Source: Kingella pumchi (lineage in GTDB: Bacteria; Pseudomonadota; Gammaproteobacteria; Burkholderiales; Neisseriaceae). Taken from it: a stretch of DNA of 64,000 bases. The position numbers were made by a program, and so were the translations under genes. The notes under the pieces were generated by a model. The model did not search any database. It saw nothing but the letters and a program-made list of their open reading frames with translations, and was not told where the DNA came from. The DNA lies in contig NZ_JAKOOW010000026.1 of assembly GCF_022288825.1 (NCBI RefSeq), positions 376 to 64,375 on the forward strand, written 5' to 3'. Below, piece by piece: positions 34,275-43,275 of the stretch (its first letter is position 1; each line of letters starts with the position of its first letter).

Positions 34275-34811
34275 ATGCCGACTGCCGACAATACCCTCGT
34301 TCTCGTTATCGACATCCAAGAGCGCCTGCTGCCCGCGCTGTCGCAGGCCGAAGCCTTTAGCGCCGCCGCCGTGCGCTTTATCGAAGGCTGCCGCCTGCTG
34401 GATGTGCCGCTGCTCTTGACCGAGCAATATCCCAAAGGCTTGGGCGCCACCATCGAACCGGTTTCCCGCGCCTGCGCCGATGCGCCGCGCTTCGAGAAAA
34501 CCCGTTTTTCCGCCTACACCCCCGAAGTGGCTGCCGCCATCGCTCAAAAGCAGCCTGAAAACGTTGTGCTGCTCGGCTGCGAAACCCATATCTGCGTGCT
34601 GCAGACCGCTCTGGATCTGCTGGCGCAAGGCATGCGGGTTTACGCGCTGGAAGACGCGCTTACTTCGCGCACCGAAGCCAACAAAGCCAACGGCCTGCGC
34701 CAGATGCAGGCGGCCGGCGCCATTGTCAGCAACAGCGAAAGCGTGCTGTTCCAGCTTTTGGCCGATGCCAAACATCCCCAGTTCAAAGCCATCTCCAAAC
34801 TGATTCAATAA
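34275..34811 (+). CDS. isochorismatase-family hydrolase
   Basis: Cysteine hydrolase, 178 aa, of the isochorismatase/YcaC type. The likely triad is visible: D13 in VIDIQERLLP, K75 in FEKTRFSAY and C107 in CETHICVLQTALDL. ATG 34275 is chosen because AGGAG ends 6 nt upstream; ATG 34269 abuts that site. The substrate is unknown. ribE follows 10 nt downstream, so the two are probably co-transcribed. Confidence 0.85.
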   Translation: MPTADNTLVLVIDIQERLLPALSQAEAFSAAAVRFIEGCRLLDVPLLLTEQYPKGLGATIEPVSRACADAPRFEKTRFSAYTPEVAAAIAQKQPENVVLLGCETHICVLQTALDLLAQGMRVYALEDALTSRTEANKANGLRQMQAAGAIVSNSESVLFQLLADAKHPQFKAISKLIQ

Positions 34812-34821
34812 GGATACCGCC

Positions 34822-35445
34822 ATGTTTACCGGCATCGTGCAGGGCACCGGCCTGATCCGTGCCATCGACAGCCCCGCGCCCGATTTCCGCCGCTTCACCG
34901 TCGAATTGCCCGAGCATCTGGCCGGTGGGTTGGAAACCGGCGCTTCAGTCGCCCACAACGGCTGCTGCCTGACCGTAACCCGCGTTTCAGGCTGCCTGGC
35001 CGAGTTTGATCTGATGGCGGAAACGCTGGCCAAAACCAATTTGGGCAGCCTGAAAGCCGGGGATCGCGTCAATCTCGAGCGCGCCGCCCGCTTCGGCGAC
35101 GAAATCGGCGGCCATGTGATGAGCGGTCACATTATGGCCACCGTCGAAATCATCCGCATCGACGAGAACGGCTTAAACCGCACGCTGTGGTTCAGGCTGC
35201 CTGAAAAACTCAAACCCTATCTGTTTGCCAAAGGCTTTGTCGGGCTCGACGGCTGCAGCCTGACTGTCGGCATCGTTGGCGACGACGCCTTTTGCGTGCA
35301 CCTGATACCGGAAACGCTGGAGCGTACCCTGTTCGGCAGCCGCCGCGCCGGCGATGCGGTCAATCTCGAAATCGACGCCCAAACCCAGGCGGTGGTGGAC
35401 ACCGTGGCGCGGGTGATGGCGCAAAAAGGCTTTCAGGCTGCCTGA
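34822..35445 (+). CDS. ribE: riboflavin synthase alpha subunit
   Basis: Riboflavin synthase, 207 aa, dismutates two 6,7-dimethyl-8-ribityllumazine molecules. It has two lumazine-binding domains: MFTGIVQGTGLIRAI ... LAKTNLGSLKAGDRVNLERA and GHVMSGHIMATVEI ... LERTLFGSRRAGDAVNLEID. The sequence is rich in embedded DUS. The final GFQAA-stop is DUS-encoded. Confidence 0.95.
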   Translation: MFTGIVQGTGLIRAIDSPAPDFRRFTVELPEHLAGGLETGASVAHNGCCLTVTRVSGCLAEFDLMAETLAKTNLGSLKAGDRVNLERAARFGDEIGGHVMSGHIMATVEIIRIDENGLNRTLWFRLPEKLKPYLFAKGFVGLDGCSLTVGIVGDDAFCVHLIPETLERTLFGSRRAGDAVNLEIDAQTQAVVDTVARVMAQKGFQAA

Positions 35446-35472
35446 AAGGCAGATTTTTCCAAGGATAAAGCG

Positions 35473-37074
35473 ATGCAGGCTCCCCTTCCCATCAGCGTAA
35501 CCATGCCGGTGAAAAACGCCGAAAAATATCTGGCGCAGTCGCTCGCGGCATTATCCGGTTTCGCCGAAGTCATCGTGCTGGACAACGGCTCGAGCGATGC
35601 CACCATGGAAATCGCCGCCGGTTTTGCCAACGTGCGCCTGCACCAAAGCCCGTTTATCGGCTTCGGTCCGCTGAAAAACCTAGCCGCTTCGCTGGCCGAG
35701 CACGACTGGATTCTGAATATCGACAGCGACGAAATCGTCCTCCCCGAACTGGCCGCCGAAATCGCCGCGCTGACGCTGGACGAAAATACCGTTTACTCGC
35801 TGCCGCGGCTGAACCACTACTGCGGCCGCCCGATCCGCAGCTGCGGCTGGTCGCCCGACTATGTGCTGCGACTCTACCATCGCGGCCGCGTGCGCTACAA
35901 CGACCGCCGCGTCCACGAATCGCTGGCGCTGCCGGAAAACACCGCTATCGTGCGCCTGCGGCAGGAATTGCTGCATTATTCGTTTGACGGCGTATCCGAA
36001 TTGGTGGAGAAAAAAGTCCAGCGCTATACCGATTTGTTTGCCGAACAGCAGCAGTTCAAACAGCGCACTGCTCTCTTGTCTGCCATCGGCCACGGCGCCG
36101 CGGCCTTTGTCAAAAGCTATCTTTTTCGCGGCGGCTGGCGCGACGGCGCTACCGGCTGGGTGATTTCCGCCGCGCAGGCACAGGGTTCCTATTACAAATA
36201 CGTCAAGCTGGCCGAAGCCAACCGCCGGCTCAGCGTTTCGCTGATTATCAGCGTCCGCAGCGGCGCCGATGCGCTGGCCGCCGTGCTGCAGTCGGTGCTG
36301 GCGCAGCAGACGGCGCCCGACGAAGTGCTGCTTGCCTGCGCGGAATGCGATGCCCGCACCGACGCCGTAGTCGAACAATACCGGCCGCTGATACCGTCTT
36401 TAAAGCTGCTGAGGCAGCCTGAAAAAGACGGCAGCAGGGCAGAATGGTTAAACCGCGCGCTGCTGCACAGCCGTTGCGACTACGTGCTGCTGGCCGATAG
36501 CGAAACCCTGCTGCATCCCCGATTTGTCGCCGACCACAAGCAGGCGGCAAAAAAAGGCGTGTTGGTGCAGGGCGCAGCAGGGCAATTGGATCAGGCCGCC
36601 ACCGATGCCGTGCTGGCGCAGGCGGCAAACGGCAGCTTGTCTTTGCCGGCGTGGTATCGGCGCGGCCTAACAGACGCCTGGCACAAACGGCTGCGCTTGT
36701 GCCGCATTCCTCTGCTGGCCAAACTGCTGATCCGCAGGGAAAACCGTAACCTCACCGGCATCCGCGGCTGCAATATGGGTTTTTTCCGCGAAGACGCGCA
36801 GCGCATCAACGGCTTTAACAGCGATTTTGTCGGCTGGGGACGCGAAGACAGCGAATTTGCCGCACGATTTTTCAATGCCGGCGGCAAACGCGCCAATTTG
36901 AAATTCGCCGCCGTCGCCTATCATTTGTGGCACCACGAAGCGTCGCGCCAGTCGCTGCCGGAAAACGACCGGCTCTTGGCGCAGACGCTGGAAGGCAGCC
37001 TGATCCGCTGCGAAAACGGCATGGACCGCTTTGCCGCAGAAGCGGTGCAGAACGAGAAAGGCAGCCTGAAATGA
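35473..37074 (+). CDS. fused double glycosyltransferase (GT2 + GT2/galactosyltransferase-like)
   Basis: Protein of 533 aa with two catalytic modules. Residues about 6-245 resemble LgtF/WaaE-type GT2 enzymes (VTMPVKNAEKYL, DNGSSDAT, DxD as D84-S-D86, and the SPDYVLRLYHRGRVRYNDRRVHE block). Residues about 250-515 form a second GT-A domain with the conserved galactosyltransferase segment GFNSDFVGWGREDSEFAARF. Its DxD position reads ADSE and may be altered. No transmembrane helix. LPS core or oligosaccharide assembly is the likely pathway. The stop overlaps the next small ORF by 4 nt. Confidence 0.82.
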   Translation: MQAPLPISVTMPVKNAEKYLAQSLAALSGFAEVIVLDNGSSDATMEIAAGFANVRLHQSPFIGFGPLKNLAASLAEHDWILNIDSDEIVLPELAAEIAALTLDENTVYSLPRLNHYCGRPIRSCGWSPDYVLRLYHRGRVRYNDRRVHESLALPENTAIVRLRQELLHYSFDGVSELVEKKVQRYTDLFAEQQQFKQRTALLSAIGHGAAAFVKSYLFRGGWRDGATGWVISAAQAQGSYYKYVKLAEANRRLSVSLIISVRSGADALAAVLQSVLAQQTAPDEVLLACAECDARTDAVVEQYRPLIPSLKLLRQPEKDGSRAEWLNRALLHSRCDYVLLADSETLLHPRFVADHKQAAKKGVLVQGAAGQLDQAATDAVLAQAANGSLSLPAWYRRGLTDAWHKRLRLCRIPLLAKLLIRRENRNLTGIRGCNMGFFREDAQRINGFNSDFVGWGREDSEFAARFFNAGGKRANLKFAAVAYHLWHHEASRQSLPENDRLLAQTLEGSLIRCENGMDRFAAEAVQNEKGSLK

Positions 37075-37292
37075 GCGATAACGAACTGGAGAGGTTTTTC
37101 CGCGAAGAAGCCTATACCGAAGTGGCGGAAACGCTGGCTTTCTTTTTGGAAGAAGCCGGCAGCGACGAAGCGCCGGATGCCGCCGAAGCCCGCCGTTGGC
37201 AGCAGCTGTTTGCCGAGCGCGGCGGCCGTTTTGCCAAGCTGGCCGAAAATTGTGCGCGCTATGTGGAGGAAGCCGGCGATGCCGCGCAATAA
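37071..37292 (+). CDS. small acidic conserved-looking protein
   Basis: Protein of 73 aa, rich in Glu and Ala and predicted helical (MSDNELERFFREEAYTEVAE...). The ATGA start overlaps the stop of the glycosyltransferase, and its end overlaps the VanZ-like gene by 14 nt. The tight overlaps on both sides argue that it is translated. I do not recognise the family. Confidence 0.65.
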   Translation: MSDNELERFFREEAYTEVAETLAFFLEEAGSDEAPDAAEARRWQQLFAERGGRFAKLAENCARYVEEAGDAAQ

Positions 37293-37662
37293 ATGGCTGC
37301 TGCTGGCGCTGCTGTGGCTGCTGGCCAGCATCTACGCGCTGGTGCTGCGCGAAAACGACAACGGCAGCCTGAAAGCACCGTTTGCCCATTTCGACAAATT
37401 CGTCCACGCCGCGCTGTTTTTCGCCCAACTCTGGCTGCTGGCCAAAGCCTGGCTGGCCGAAAAACGCCCGCTGCCGCTGCGCGCACTGCTGGCGTTTGCC
37501 GTGATTTACGCCGCCGCCAGCGAGTTGGCGCAACATTATCTGACCCGTACCCGCAGCGGCGATATGCTTGATTTCGCCGCAGACTTGTGCGGCGCCGGCC
37601 TGGCGCTGTATTTCGCGGCGCAAATCCAGCAAGCGCGCAGCCGCCGAACGGAAGATATTTGA
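37279..37662 (+). CDS. VanZ-like membrane protein
   Basis: Protein of 127 aa with about four transmembrane helices. The VanZ-type core is FAHFDKFVHAALFFAQLWLL and SELAQHYLTRTRSGDMLDFAADLCGAGLAL. The ATG at 37279 has GGAGGAAG about 7 nt upstream. It is last in a run that begins with the double glycosyltransferase. VanZ-like proteins are linked to envelope properties, but no activity is established for this type. Confidence 0.8.
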   Translation: MPRNKWLLLALLWLLASIYALVLRENDNGSLKAPFAHFDKFVHAALFFAQLWLLAKAWLAEKRPLPLRALLAFAVIYAAASELAQHYLTRTRSGDMLDFAADLCGAGLALYFAAQIQQARSRRTEDI

Positions 37663-37672
37663 AACAATAGTG

Positions 37673-37708
37673 AAAAAGGCAGCCTGAAAAGTTTCAGGCT
37701 GCCTTTTT
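37673..37708. terminator. bidirectional DUS-pair terminator
   Basis: AAAAAGGCAGCCTGAAA / TTTCAGGCTGCCTTTTT between the convergent VanZ-like gene and hemN. It has A- and T-runs on both sides. Confidence 0.92.
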
Positions 37709-37724
37709 GCTGCGTTTTGCGGCG

Positions 37725-39113
37725 CTATACGGTTTGCGAATATTTGGTACGGGTTTCGCTGTGGCGTAGGTAGCGGTCGAAAACCATGGCGATGTTGCGG
37801 ATCAGGAAGCGGCCTTTGGCGCTTACTTCGATGCGGTTGTCGCTGATTTTGAGTAGGCCGAGTTGTGCCAGCTGCTGCAGGTCGGCCAGTTCGGCGGCGA
37901 AATAGCGCGCAAAGGGGACTTCGGTTTCGGCGGCGTAGTCGGCAAAATCCAGCGCAAAGCGGCACATCAGGTCTTGGATGATGTTGCGGCGCAGAAGGTC
38001 GTCGCGATCGAGATGGTAGCCGCGCATAACGGGCAGTTGTCCGGCATCGAGGGCGGCGTAGTATTTTTCGATGTCGCGCTCGTTTTGGCTGTAGGTATCG
38101 CCGACTTTGCCGATGGCGGAAACGCCGATGGCCACCAAATCGCAGTCGGCATAGGTGGAATAGCCTTGGAAGTTGCGCTGCAGCCGGCCTTCTTTAAGTG
38201 CGATAGCCAGCTCGTCGTCGGGCTTGGCGAAGTGGTCCATGCCGATAAACACATAGCCTTCGGCATCGAGACGGCGCACGGCGTATTGCAGGATGTCGAG
38301 TTTTTCTTCGCTGCTGGGGACGGCATTGGTGTCGATGCGCCGCTGGGGTTTGAAAATGTGCGGTAGGTGGGCGTAGTGGTAGAGTGCGAGGCGGTCGGGG
38401 GCGAGAGAGAGGACGGTATCGAAGGTGGTTTCGATGCTGGAGAGGGTTTGATGCGGCAGGCCGTAAATCAGATCGACGCTGACGGATTTGAAACCGGAAT
38501 TGCGGGCGGCTTCGATGACTTCTCGCGTTTCTTCAACGGTTTGGATGCGGTTGACGGCGGCTTGGACTTTGGGGTCGAAATCCTGGATGCCGACGCTCAT
38601 GCGGTTGAAACCGAGCCGGCCGAGATGCCCGATGGTGGCGGCGCCGACTTTGCGCGGGTCGATTTCGATGGAGTATTCGCCGTCGTCCAAGAGCTGGAAG
38701 TGTTCGCGGATCATGGCGAACACGCGCTCGAGCTGATCGTCGGAAAGAAAGGTGGGGGTGCCGCCGCCGAAGTGCAGCTGCGCCAGCGGGTGCCGTCCGC
38801 CCAGGTGGGGGGCGAGCAGCGCCATTTCTTTTTCCAGATAGTTGAGATATTCGTCGGCGCGGGTTTTGTCTTTGGTGATGATTTTGTTGCAGCCGCAGTA
38901 GTAGCAGATGGTGTTGCAAAAGGGGATGTGCAGATAGAGCGACAGCGGTTTTTCAGGCTGCCCGGCAAGGGTGTCGCGCAGTGTGTTGTGGTATTCGGGC
39001 TGCCTGAAAGCGTCGTGGAAGCGGTCGGCGGTGGGGTAGGATGTATAGCGGGGGCCGTTGGCGGGCAGGGAGGCGATCAGGCGCCGGTCGAATTGGATGG
39101 TGTGGGTGTTCAT
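37725..39113 (-). CDS. hemN: oxygen-independent coproporphyrinogen III oxidase
   Basis: HemN, 462 aa, radical SAM enzyme that decarboxylates coproporphyrinogen III without oxygen. The cluster motif is HIPFCNTICYYCGC (C66, C70, C73; C75 follows). The C-terminal HemN domain is present. It is divergent from fnr, with an FNR-type palindrome between them at a spacing that suits activation of hemN. Confidence 0.96.
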   Translation of the reverse strand: MNTHTIQFDRRLIASLPANGPRYTSYPTADRFHDAFRQPEYHNTLRDTLAGQPEKPLSLYLHIPFCNTICYYCGCNKIITKDKTRADEYLNYLEKEMALLAPHLGGRHPLAQLHFGGGTPTFLSDDQLERVFAMIREHFQLLDDGEYSIEIDPRKVGAATIGHLGRLGFNRMSVGIQDFDPKVQAAVNRIQTVEETREVIEAARNSGFKSVSVDLIYGLPHQTLSSIETTFDTVLSLAPDRLALYHYAHLPHIFKPQRRIDTNAVPSSEEKLDILQYAVRRLDAEGYVFIGMDHFAKPDDELAIALKEGRLQRNFQGYSTYADCDLVAIGVSAIGKVGDTYSQNERDIEKYYAALDAGQLPVMRGYHLDRDDLLRRNIIQDLMCRFALDFADYAAETEVPFARYFAAELADLQQLAQLGLLKISDNRIEVSAKGRFLIRNIAMVFDRYLRHSETRTKYSQTV

Positions 39114-39145
39114 AAGGATTATTTATTGTTGGTATAAATTTTGTT

Positions 39146-39187
39146 AGAATAAGCCTGTTTTTATAAAAATTCATTGACTTTTGTCAA
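39146..39187 (-). promoter_or_regulatory. FNR site and inferred hemN promoter
   Basis: TTGACTTTTGTCAA (39174-39187) is a perfect palindrome one base per half-site from TTGAT-N4-ATCAA. On the minus strand a TATTCT -10 candidate lies at 39151-39146. With a start near 39139, the palindrome is centred at about -41.5, the class II activator position. For fnr the same site ends 11 nt before the ATG, which suits autorepression. Confidence 0.65.
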
Positions 39188-39198
39188 GCAGATAACCG

Positions 39199-39948
39199 AT
39201 GCCACACTCAATGACGAAAAAATCCATCCCCCTGACTTCGCAATGCGCAACCTGCTCGTTCTACGAATTGTGCACGCCGGTTACGCTGGAAAACGGTGAG
39301 TTCGAACTTCTGGACGCGGTTGAGCGCCAGAGCCGCCGGATTAAAAAGGGCGAATATCTGTTTCACGCCGGCGAAGAATTTTCTTCGCTGTTCGCCGTGC
39401 GTACCGGTTTTTTCAAAACCACCGTTACCCTGCAGGACGGGCGCGACCAGGTAACCGGCTTTTTTATGTCCGGCGAGATGATGGGCATGGACGGCATCGG
39501 TATGAACCGCTACAGCTGCGATGCCATCGCACTGGAAGACAGCGAAGTGTGCGAAGTGCGCTTGGAAAGTCTGGAAGAGGCCGGCCGCCGCGCGCCGAAA
39601 ATCAACACCCATTTTTTCCGCCTGTTCAGCAACGAAATCGTGCGCGACCAAAGCGTGATGCTGCTGCTGGGCAATATGCGCGCCGAAGAGCGCCTGGCCG
39701 CGTTCCTGCTCAACCTTTCGCAGCGTTTGCAGCACCGCGGCTTTTCCGCCAGCGATTTTATCCTGCGTATGTCGCGCGACGAAATCGGCAGTTATTTGGG
39801 GCTGAAGCTGGAAACCGTCAGCCGCACTTTGTCGCGCTTCAACCAAAACGGCTGGATTGCCGTCGATCACAAGCACATCCGTTTATTGCAGCCTCAGGCG
39901 CTGCAGGATTTGGTGGCCAGCAGCACGAAAGAAGTGAAAACGGGCTGA
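39199..39948 (+). CDS. fnr: FNR-type anaerobic transcription regulator
   Basis: CRP/FNR regulator, 249 aa. The N-terminal cysteines C16, C19 and C25 and an internal Cys in SEVCEV (C118) match the four [4Fe-4S] ligands of FNR. The HTH is SRDEIGSYLGLKLETVSRTLSRF, with the E..SR recognition pattern. It controls the switch to oxygen-limited growth. Likely targets in this window are hemN and itself. The start is uncertain: ATG 39199 or 39211, neither with a strong ribosome-binding site. Confidence 0.94.
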   Translation: MPHSMTKKSIPLTSQCATCSFYELCTPVTLENGEFELLDAVERQSRRIKKGEYLFHAGEEFSSLFAVRTGFFKTTVTLQDGRDQVTGFFMSGEMMGMDGIGMNRYSCDAIALEDSEVCEVRLESLEEAGRRAPKINTHFFRLFSNEIVRDQSVMLLLGNMRAEERLAAFLLNLSQRLQHRGFSASDFILRMSRDEIGSYLGLKLETVSRTLSRFNQNGWIAVDHKHIRLLQPQALQDLVASSTKEVKTG

Positions 39949-40000
39949 TATTAAACGTTTCTACGGCTTTTTAGGCAGCCTGAAATAGGAAATGTTAATG

Positions 40001-40019
40001 ATTGTTATACTATAACAAT
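40001..40019. promoter_or_regulatory. 19-bp perfect palindrome upstream of the alcohol dehydrogenase gene
   Basis: ATTGTTATACTATAACAAT, 9-bp arms around one base. It is centred about 62 bp upstream of the inferred transcription start, a typical class I activator position. The regulator is unknown. Confidence 0.6.
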
Positions 40020-40036
40020 ATTTAGTTAATTTTTGT

Positions 40037-40065
40037 TTGACTTTGCGGTTTTTGTGCTTTATAAA
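40037..40065 (+). promoter_or_regulatory. sigma-70 promoter for the alcohol dehydrogenase gene
   Basis: TTGACT (40037-40042), 17-bp spacer, TATAAA (40060-40065). A start near 40072 would give a leader of about 60 nt. GAAGGAGAG (40117-40125) is the ribosome binding site. Confidence 0.75.
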
Positions 40066-40107
40066 CAAGGCAGATAAGCGGGCGTAAAGCCGGTTTGTCT
40101 GCCTTGT
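40065..40107 (+). promoter_or_regulatory. inverted repeat across the transcription start of the adh promoter
   Basis: ACAAGGCAGA (40065-40074) and TCTGCCTTGT (40098-40107), perfect 10-bp arms, followed by TTCATTTTT. It could terminate read-through from fnr or act as an operator near the start site. Confidence 0.5.
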
Positions 40108-40131
40108 TTCATTTTTGAAGGAGAGAATACG

Positions 40132-41172
40132 ATGAAAGCAATGGTTTATCACGGCGCCAACGACATCCGTTTGGAAGAAAAACCCAAACCGCAAATCATT
40201 GACCCCACCGACGCAGTAGTGAAAATCGTCAAAACCACCATCTGCGGCACCGACTTAGGCATCTGGAAAGGCAAAAACCCCGAAGTGGCCGACGGGCGCA
40301 TTTTGGGGCATGAAGGCGTCGGCATCGTTGAAGAAGTCGGCTCGGCGGTGAAAAACATCAAAGTCGGCGATAAAGTCATCATCTCCTGCGTCAGCAAATG
40401 CTGCACCTGCGACTACTGCAAAACCCAGCTCTATTCCCACTGCCGCAACGGCGGCTGGATACTCGGCTATATGATCGACGGCACGCAGGCCGAATATGTG
40501 CGCACGCCCTATGCCGACAACAGCCTGATCCCGCTGCCTGCCGCCGTGGACGACGAAATCGCCCTGCTGCTGTCCGACATCTTGCCCACCGCCCACGAAA
40601 TCGGCGTGCAGAGCGGAGACGTCAAACCGGGTGACACCGTATTTATCGCCGGCGCCGGCCCTGTGGGCATGTCCGCCCTGCTGACCGCGCAGCTTTACAG
40701 CCCCGCCACGATTATCGTCTGCGATATGGACGAAAACCGCCTGAAACTGGCGAAAGAACTGGGCGCCACTCACACCATCAATCCCGCGTCGGGCGACATT
40801 TCCCGGCAGATTTTCGCCATCGTCGGCGAAGACGGCGTCGATTGCGCGATTGAAGCGGTCGGCATTCCCGCCACTTGGGATATGTGCCAAGACATCGTCA
40901 AACCCGGCGGCCATATTGCCGTGGTCGGCGTGCACGGCAAGCCGGTCGATTTCAAACTGGAAAAACTGTGGATCAAAAACCTGGCCATCACCACCGGCCT
41001 GGTCAACAGCAACACCACCGAAATGCTGCTCAAAGCCGTGGCCACCAGCTCGGTGGACTACACCAAAATGCTGACCCACCATTTCAAACTGTCCGAATTG
41101 GAAAAAGCCTACGACGTGTTCAAACACGCTTCGGAAAACCAGGCGATGAAAGTGGTGCTGGTCAACGACTAA
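40132..41172 (+). CDS. zinc-dependent alcohol dehydrogenase
   Basis: Medium-chain dehydrogenase, 346 aa. Catalytic zinc ligands are C38 (ICGTD) and H60-E61 (GHEGVG). Structural zinc ligands are C90, C93, C96 and C104 (CCTCDYCKTQLYSHC). The NAD-binding site is GAGPVG. The sequence is near the class of bacterial ethanol/butanol-type dehydrogenases, but the substrate is not determined. It has its own promoter, an upstream palindrome and a DUS terminator, so it is a single-gene unit. Confidence 0.92.
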   Translation: MKAMVYHGANDIRLEEKPKPQIIDPTDAVVKIVKTTICGTDLGIWKGKNPEVADGRILGHEGVGIVEEVGSAVKNIKVGDKVIISCVSKCCTCDYCKTQLYSHCRNGGWILGYMIDGTQAEYVRTPYADNSLIPLPAAVDDEIALLLSDILPTAHEIGVQSGDVKPGDTVFIAGAGPVGMSALLTAQLYSPATIIVCDMDENRLKLAKELGATHTINPASGDISRQIFAIVGEDGVDCAIEAVGIPATWDMCQDIVKPGGHIAVVGVHGKPVDFKLEKLWIKNLAITTGLVNSNTTEMLLKAVATSSVDYTKMLTHHFKLSELEKAYDVFKHASENQAMKVVLVND

Positions 41173-41194
41173 ATTCCTGCTCTAGGTAAAACAT

Positions 41195-41225
41195 CAGGCA
41201 GCCTGAAAAGTTTTCAGGCTGCCTG
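41195..41225 (+). terminator. DUS-pair terminator after the alcohol dehydrogenase gene
   Basis: CAGGCAGCCTGAAAA / TTTTCAGGCTGCCTG with a one-base loop. Confidence 0.88.
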
Positions 41226-41329
41226 AAGCGTGTTTGCAACATTATCAAAGCGGCCGCAGCGCCATGCTTTACAGCATGGAGCGTCCTTTTTACAATGCCG
41301 CCTTTAATAAAATTAACATAGGTAAAATA

Positions 41330-42259
41330 ATGTCCTTACGCTTCCGATTATCCGTTTTGTGCACCGCATTGGCGCTGGCCGTCGTAGCCGCGCCGCCGGC
41401 GTTTGCCGCTAAAAAAGCCCCTGCTGAAACTCCGACTGCAGCGTCTGACAGCAGCGCCGACAGCGCAAAAGAACAATTATTAAACGACATCCAGCAGAGG
41501 GCGCAGTCCGGGCCCAAAGTGATTGATTTGGGCATGCAGGGCAAGCTGAAGCTGCCCAAAGGCATGGTATTTATCGGCCGGGACGATGCCAACCTGCTGA
41601 TGCAGATGGGGGGAAACAGCGAAAACCCCAACCGCTACGGTTTGGTGTTACCCGAGCAGGATGATGAGGATTGGTTGGTCGATCTGAACTACGTCGATTC
41701 GGGCTACATCAAGGACGACGATGCCAAAGACTGGGATACCGCCCATATGCTCGAAGCGCTCAAAGAAGGCAACGAAGAGCAGAACAAAGTACGCAAGGCC
41801 AAGGGCATTGCCGAAATCGAAACCCACGGCTGGATCGAGCAGCCGCACTATGATGCCGCCACACACCGCCTGATTTGGTCGATCGACGTCCATGAAAAAG
41901 GCAAAGCTGATGACAACCCCGCGGTAAACTACAACACCTACGCGCTCGGCCGCAAAGGCTACATCAATCTGACCCTGGTTACCGACAGCAAAGACATCGC
42001 CAAATACAAACCGGTGGCGCAGCAGCTTCTGGCCGACATCGAATTCAACCAGGGCGAGCGCTATGCCGACTACAACGCCGCCACCGACAAGGTCGCCGAA
42101 TACGGCCTGGCCGCGCTGGTGGGCGGCGTGGCGGCGAAAAAACTCGGTCTGCTGGCGGTGATCGGCGCCTTTCTCGCCAAAGCCGGCAAATTCCTGATTA
42201 TCGGCGCCGTGGCCGTCGGCGGCGCGATCAAATCCTGGCTCGGCCGCCGCCGCGGCTGA
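41330..42259 (+). CDS. DUF2167 membrane protein
   Basis: Protein of 309 aa with a signal peptide (about 1-29, ...APPAFA). The DUF2167 domain includes LDLNYVDSGYIKDDDAKDWD, GWIEQPHYDAATHRLIWSI and NYNTYALGRKGYINL. The C-terminus has two hydrophobic stretches (AALVGGVAAKKLGLLAVIGA, FLIIGAVAVGGAI) and a basic tail RRRG. Function unknown. MoxR and DUF58 genes follow in the same direction about 110 nt on, after DUS. Confidence 0.85.
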   Translation: MSLRFRLSVLCTALALAVVAAPPAFAAKKAPAETPTAASDSSADSAKEQLLNDIQQRAQSGPKVIDLGMQGKLKLPKGMVFIGRDDANLLMQMGGNSENPNRYGLVLPEQDDEDWLVDLNYVDSGYIKDDDAKDWDTAHMLEALKEGNEEQNKVRKAKGIAEIETHGWIEQPHYDAATHRLIWSIDVHEKGKADDNPAVNYNTYALGRKGYINLTLVTDSKDIAKYKPVAQQLLADIEFNQGERYADYNAATDKVAEYGLAALVGGVAAKKLGLLAVIGAFLAKAGKFLIIGAVAVGGAIKSWLGRRRG

Positions 42260-42369
42260 TTTTCCCGCTTCAGGCAGCCTGAAAAAAGGGCAGGGCGCTG
42301 CCGTTTGGTTTCGCCACCGCTTTTTCAGGCTGCCTGAAAACTGTTTTCTCCCTTGTTACGGAGTTTTGG

Positions 42370-43261
<892 letters not shown>

Positions 43262-43275
<14 letters not shown>

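Noticed and set aside
34809..34822. FMN riboswitch before ribE
   Set aside because: Only about 10 nt separate ribE from the upstream gene; there is no room for the aptamer.
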